6,913 nucleotides of DNA from assembly GCA_022402505.1 (NCBI GenBank), contig JAKRSE010000348.1, forward strand, positions 1 through 6,913. The letters run 5' to 3'. Of the stretch, positions 4,889-6,913 are shown piece by piece. Position 1 is the stretch's first letter. Each line of letters opens with the position of its first letter. Below the pieces are notes generated by a model. It saw only the letters and a list, made by a program, of their open reading frames with translations, searched no databases and was not told the origin of the DNA. This DNA is from Fimbriimonadaceae bacterium (lineage in GTDB: Bacteria > Armatimonadota > Fimbriimonadia > Fimbriimonadales > Fimbriimonadaceae). A program made the translations under genes and the position numbers.

Positions 4889-6804
4889 GCGCCGGACCGT
4901 CATCGGGCATCACCTTCTCGGGGTTGAGCAGCGGCATCGACGTCAACGGGATCGTCACGCAGCTGATGAACCTGGAGCGTCGGAGCGTGACCCGTCTGCA
5001 GGTTCAGCGTCAGTCCATCGAGGCGGATCGGCTGGTCTACGACAATCTGCGCTCGAACCTGGCGACCTTCACCGGCAGCCTCAGCAGTCTGGCCCTCCCC
5101 TCGGCGTTTGCCACCTTCAGCGGAGCTTCCAGCGAAGAGGATGTGGCCACGGTCACGGCGTCCAGCGGAGCCTCCCCGGGCACCTATTCGCTGGATGTGC
5201 GAAAGCTGGCCCAGTCTCACAAGATCAGCTCGACCGCCCAGGCCGACACGTCTTCGGCCCTCAACCTGACCGGAACCTTTTCGGTGAACGGAAAGGAGGT
5301 TACGGTCGAGGCGGGCGACAGTCTGGCGACGATCGCCGGGCGGATCAACTCGGCTGATGCAGGCGTCACGGCGAGCCTGATCAACGGGGGCACGGGCAAG
5401 GCCTTCCTGACCCTGACCGCGAAGGAGTCCGGGGCATCGAATGCGATCACGGTCGCGGATGTCAGCGGGGGCGCTTTGGCGGGCCTCGGCAGCTTCGGTA
5501 CGACGATCACGGCGGCTCAGGACGCGGAATACCGCCTCGACGGCCTGGAGCTCACCTCCTCAACCAACTCGATCACGGACGTGGTCCCCGGGGCCACGAT
5601 CACTCTGAAGAAGGCCGCCCTGGACGGTTCGGCGGTCTCCACCCTGACGGTGAGCCAGGACACGGGCGCCTTCAAGAACAAGGTGAAGGACCTGGTGAAC
5701 GCCTACAACTCGGTCGTGGGCTTCATCCGGGACAACAGCCGCTTCGACACGGACACCTACGAATCGGGCCCTCTCTTCGGCGATGCGACCGCCGCGCAGG
5801 TGGAGTCGGCCCTGAATGCCGCCCTGTTCGGCACCAAGGAGACGGGGACGTTCCGGAACGTGACCCAGATCGGCTTCGGGATCGACGAGGACGGGAAGAT
5901 CACCCTGGACGAATCTGCCCTGGACAAGGCGATCACGACCGACTCGGAGGCCGTCCGCGATCTTCTGGCGCCCTCGGGGGAATCGGCCAATCCCTCCCTG
6001 CGATTCATCAGCGCGTCGATCGCCTCCAAGTCCTCGATCGGCAGCGGCTATGACGTGAACATCACCCAGGCGGCGACCAAGTCCACCGGGTCTGCGGGCA
6101 CGATCCAGACATCAAACTCCACGGGCGGCGAGACTCTCACGTTCGGTGGAACCCTGTTCAACAATCGGGACATCCTGCTGACGGTGGCGGGAGGATCGGC
6201 GGCCGACCTGGTTCAGCAGATCAACAACGACTCCCGGCTGAAGGATGCGATCACCGCTTCGCTTGACGGGGACGGACGCCTGACCTTCACGGCGAACCGG
6301 TTCGGCGCAGCCTCGGCCTTCACGGTTCTCAGCGATCAGGCGGCGGCCTCCGACAACAGCGGGATCGGCACGACCGGAGCCACCGTGACCGCCGGCCTGG
6401 ATGTGGCGGGGACGATCAACGGCGAGGCTGCGACGGGCAACGGCCAGTTCCTGATGGGTCAGACCGGAAACGCGACGACCGAGGGTCTTCAGATCATGTA
6501 CACCGGGAACACCGTCGGCAACGTCGGGACGTTCCGGTTCAACAGCGGCCTGGCGAACACCCTGAATCGAGCGGCGCAGACGTTCACCGATTCGGTGAAT
6601 GGAATCCTGACGGCGAGCAACCGCAGCTTCCAGAACCAGATCGAAGACATGGACACGCGGATCGCCGCGCTCAACGAGTCGCTGGTGGTGAAGGAGGCGG
6701 ACCTGCGGGCCCGCTTCACCCGAATGGAAGAGGCGATCACTCGGTCGCAGAGCCAGGGCAGCCAGTTCGCGTCGTTCATCTCCGGTCTGCAGGGCAGCCG
6801 CTGA
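4885..6804 (+). CDS. fliD: flagellar filament cap protein FliD (hook-associated protein 2)
   Basis: A 639-residue exported protein. FliD forms the cap at the filament tip and guides flagellin assembly; it leaves the cell through the flagellar type III apparatus, so no signal peptide is expected or seen. The N-terminal FliD domain (about 9-110) has the hallmark FSGLSSGIDVNGIVTQL (11-27) and the early helical segment ERRSVTRLQVQRQS. A flagellin IN-type module follows at about 130-190 (SVNGKEVTV, SLATIAGRIN, GVTASL, LTLTA). The C-terminal FliD domain starts near 262 with FKNKVKDLVNAYNSVVGF. A second beta-rich module interrupts it at about 385-555 and resembles the first. The terminal helix (about 556-639) is coiled-coil-like, with NQIEDMDTRIAALNESL, and suits the cap core. 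The length well exceeds the roughly 470 residues of E. coli FliD; most of the excess is the second module. The start is fixed by a strong ribosome site. It probably belongs to the same transcription unit as cheA and the HDOD gene. Confidence 0.96.
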   Translation: MSAGPSSGITFSGLSSGIDVNGIVTQLMNLERRSVTRLQVQRQSIEADRLVYDNLRSNLATFTGSLSSLALPSAFATFSGASSEEDVATVTASSGASPGTYSLDVRKLAQSHKISSTAQADTSSALNLTGTFSVNGKEVTVEAGDSLATIAGRINSADAGVTASLINGGTGKAFLTLTAKESGASNAITVADVSGGALAGLGSFGTTITAAQDAEYRLDGLELTSSTNSITDVVPGATITLKKAALDGSAVSTLTVSQDTGAFKNKVKDLVNAYNSVVGFIRDNSRFDTDTYESGPLFGDATAAQVESALNAALFGTKETGTFRNVTQIGFGIDEDGKITLDESALDKAITTDSEAVRDLLAPSGESANPSLRFISASIASKSSIGSGYDVNITQAATKSTGSAGTIQTSNSTGGETLTFGGTLFNNRDILLTVAGGSAADLVQQINNDSRLKDAITASLDGDGRLTFTANRFGAASAFTVLSDQAAASDNSGIGTTGATVTAGLDVAGTINGEAATGNGQFLMGQTGNATTEGLQIMYTGNTVGNVGTFRFNSGLANTLNRAAQTFTDSVNGILTASNRSFQNQIEDMDTRIAALNESLVVKEADLRARFTRMEEAITRSQSQGSQFASFISGLQGSR

Positions 6805-6863
6805 GATTCGGCCGCGACTTCCTGAATCCTCCCTTGTAGGAGTCCCGTCTGGAAGGGTGGACG

Positions 6864-6913
6864 ATGAGCGCTTCGCCTCCGGCAGAACCTCTGAGCGTAC
6901 AGTCGACTCTGGT
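6864..6913 (+). CDS. start of an unidentified gene downstream of fliD (partial)
   Basis: Sixteen full codons are visible, MSASPPAEPLSVQSTL and onwards, running off the window. GGAAGGG (6851-6857) lies 6 bases before the ATG. fliD is commonly followed by fliS or another small flagellar gene, but the visible residues do not show the usual FliS opening, so no name is justified. A second frame from GTG 6857 is also open to the edge, but it has a poorer ribosome site. The 59-base gap after fliD has only a 4-bp stem (CTCC and GGAG around CTTGTA), too weak to call a terminator. Confidence 0.5.
   Translation, partial: MSASPPAEPLSVQSTL

Noticed and set aside
6805..6863. A terminator after fliD
   Set aside because: Only a 4-bp stem around CTTGTA is present, with no U tract, and a ribosome site and start codon follow closely, so read-through into the next gene is more likely.

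Overview
This is a GC-rich bacterial window (roughly 60-65% G+C by eye) carrying part of a chemotaxis and flagellar gene cluster. It suggests a motile, flagellated, diderm bacterium. The diderm inference rests on a short minus-strand gene whose start looks like an outer-membrane PorV/UPF0164-type protein. I cannot name the phylum with confidence; the PorV-like family hints at Fibrobacteres-Chlorobi-Bacteroidetes-type or other deep-branching lineages, but this is only a hint.

Left part, minus strand (1-1298). A Cof-type HAD-IIB phosphatase gene (471-1298) is followed, reading leftwards, by a 179-base non-coding stretch (292-470) with two inverted repeats. Next comes a short gene (49-291) with a signal peptide and a PorV-like N-terminus that stops after 80 codons. 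In the same frame just after that stop, a hydrophobic leader-like reading frame runs off the window edge.

Divergent gap (1299-1393). This 95-base gap separates the HAD gene from the plus-strand cluster. It holds a sequence resembling a sigma-28 (FliA) flagellar promoter and an 11-bp-period direct repeat overlapping its -35 part.

Plus-strand cluster (1394 to the window end). The order is cheW (1394-1846), cheA (1896-3956, GTG start), an HDOD-domain gene (3958-4827), fliD (4885-6804) and the first codons of another gene (from 6864). Gaps are 49, 1, 57 and 59 bases, and every gene has a plausible Shine-Dalgarno site, so one transcription unit is likely. CheW couples receptors to CheA, the histidine kinase that would phosphorylate a CheY encoded elsewhere. 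FliD forms the cap at the filament tip. The HDOD protein is the unexplained member, placed between the signalling genes and the filament genes and apparently tightly co-translated with cheA.

The points most worth a second look are the HDOD gene fused tightly to the cheA end with one HD metal ligand apparently replaced, a second flagellin-IN-like module in a long FliD, a 15-codon reading frame coupled to fliD through an ATGA overlap, the sigma-28-like site whose predicted start would clip the cheW ribosome site, and the truncated PorV-like gene with its structured leader. I see no mobile element, CRISPR array, tRNA or rRNA, and no clear evidence of a wholly new system.
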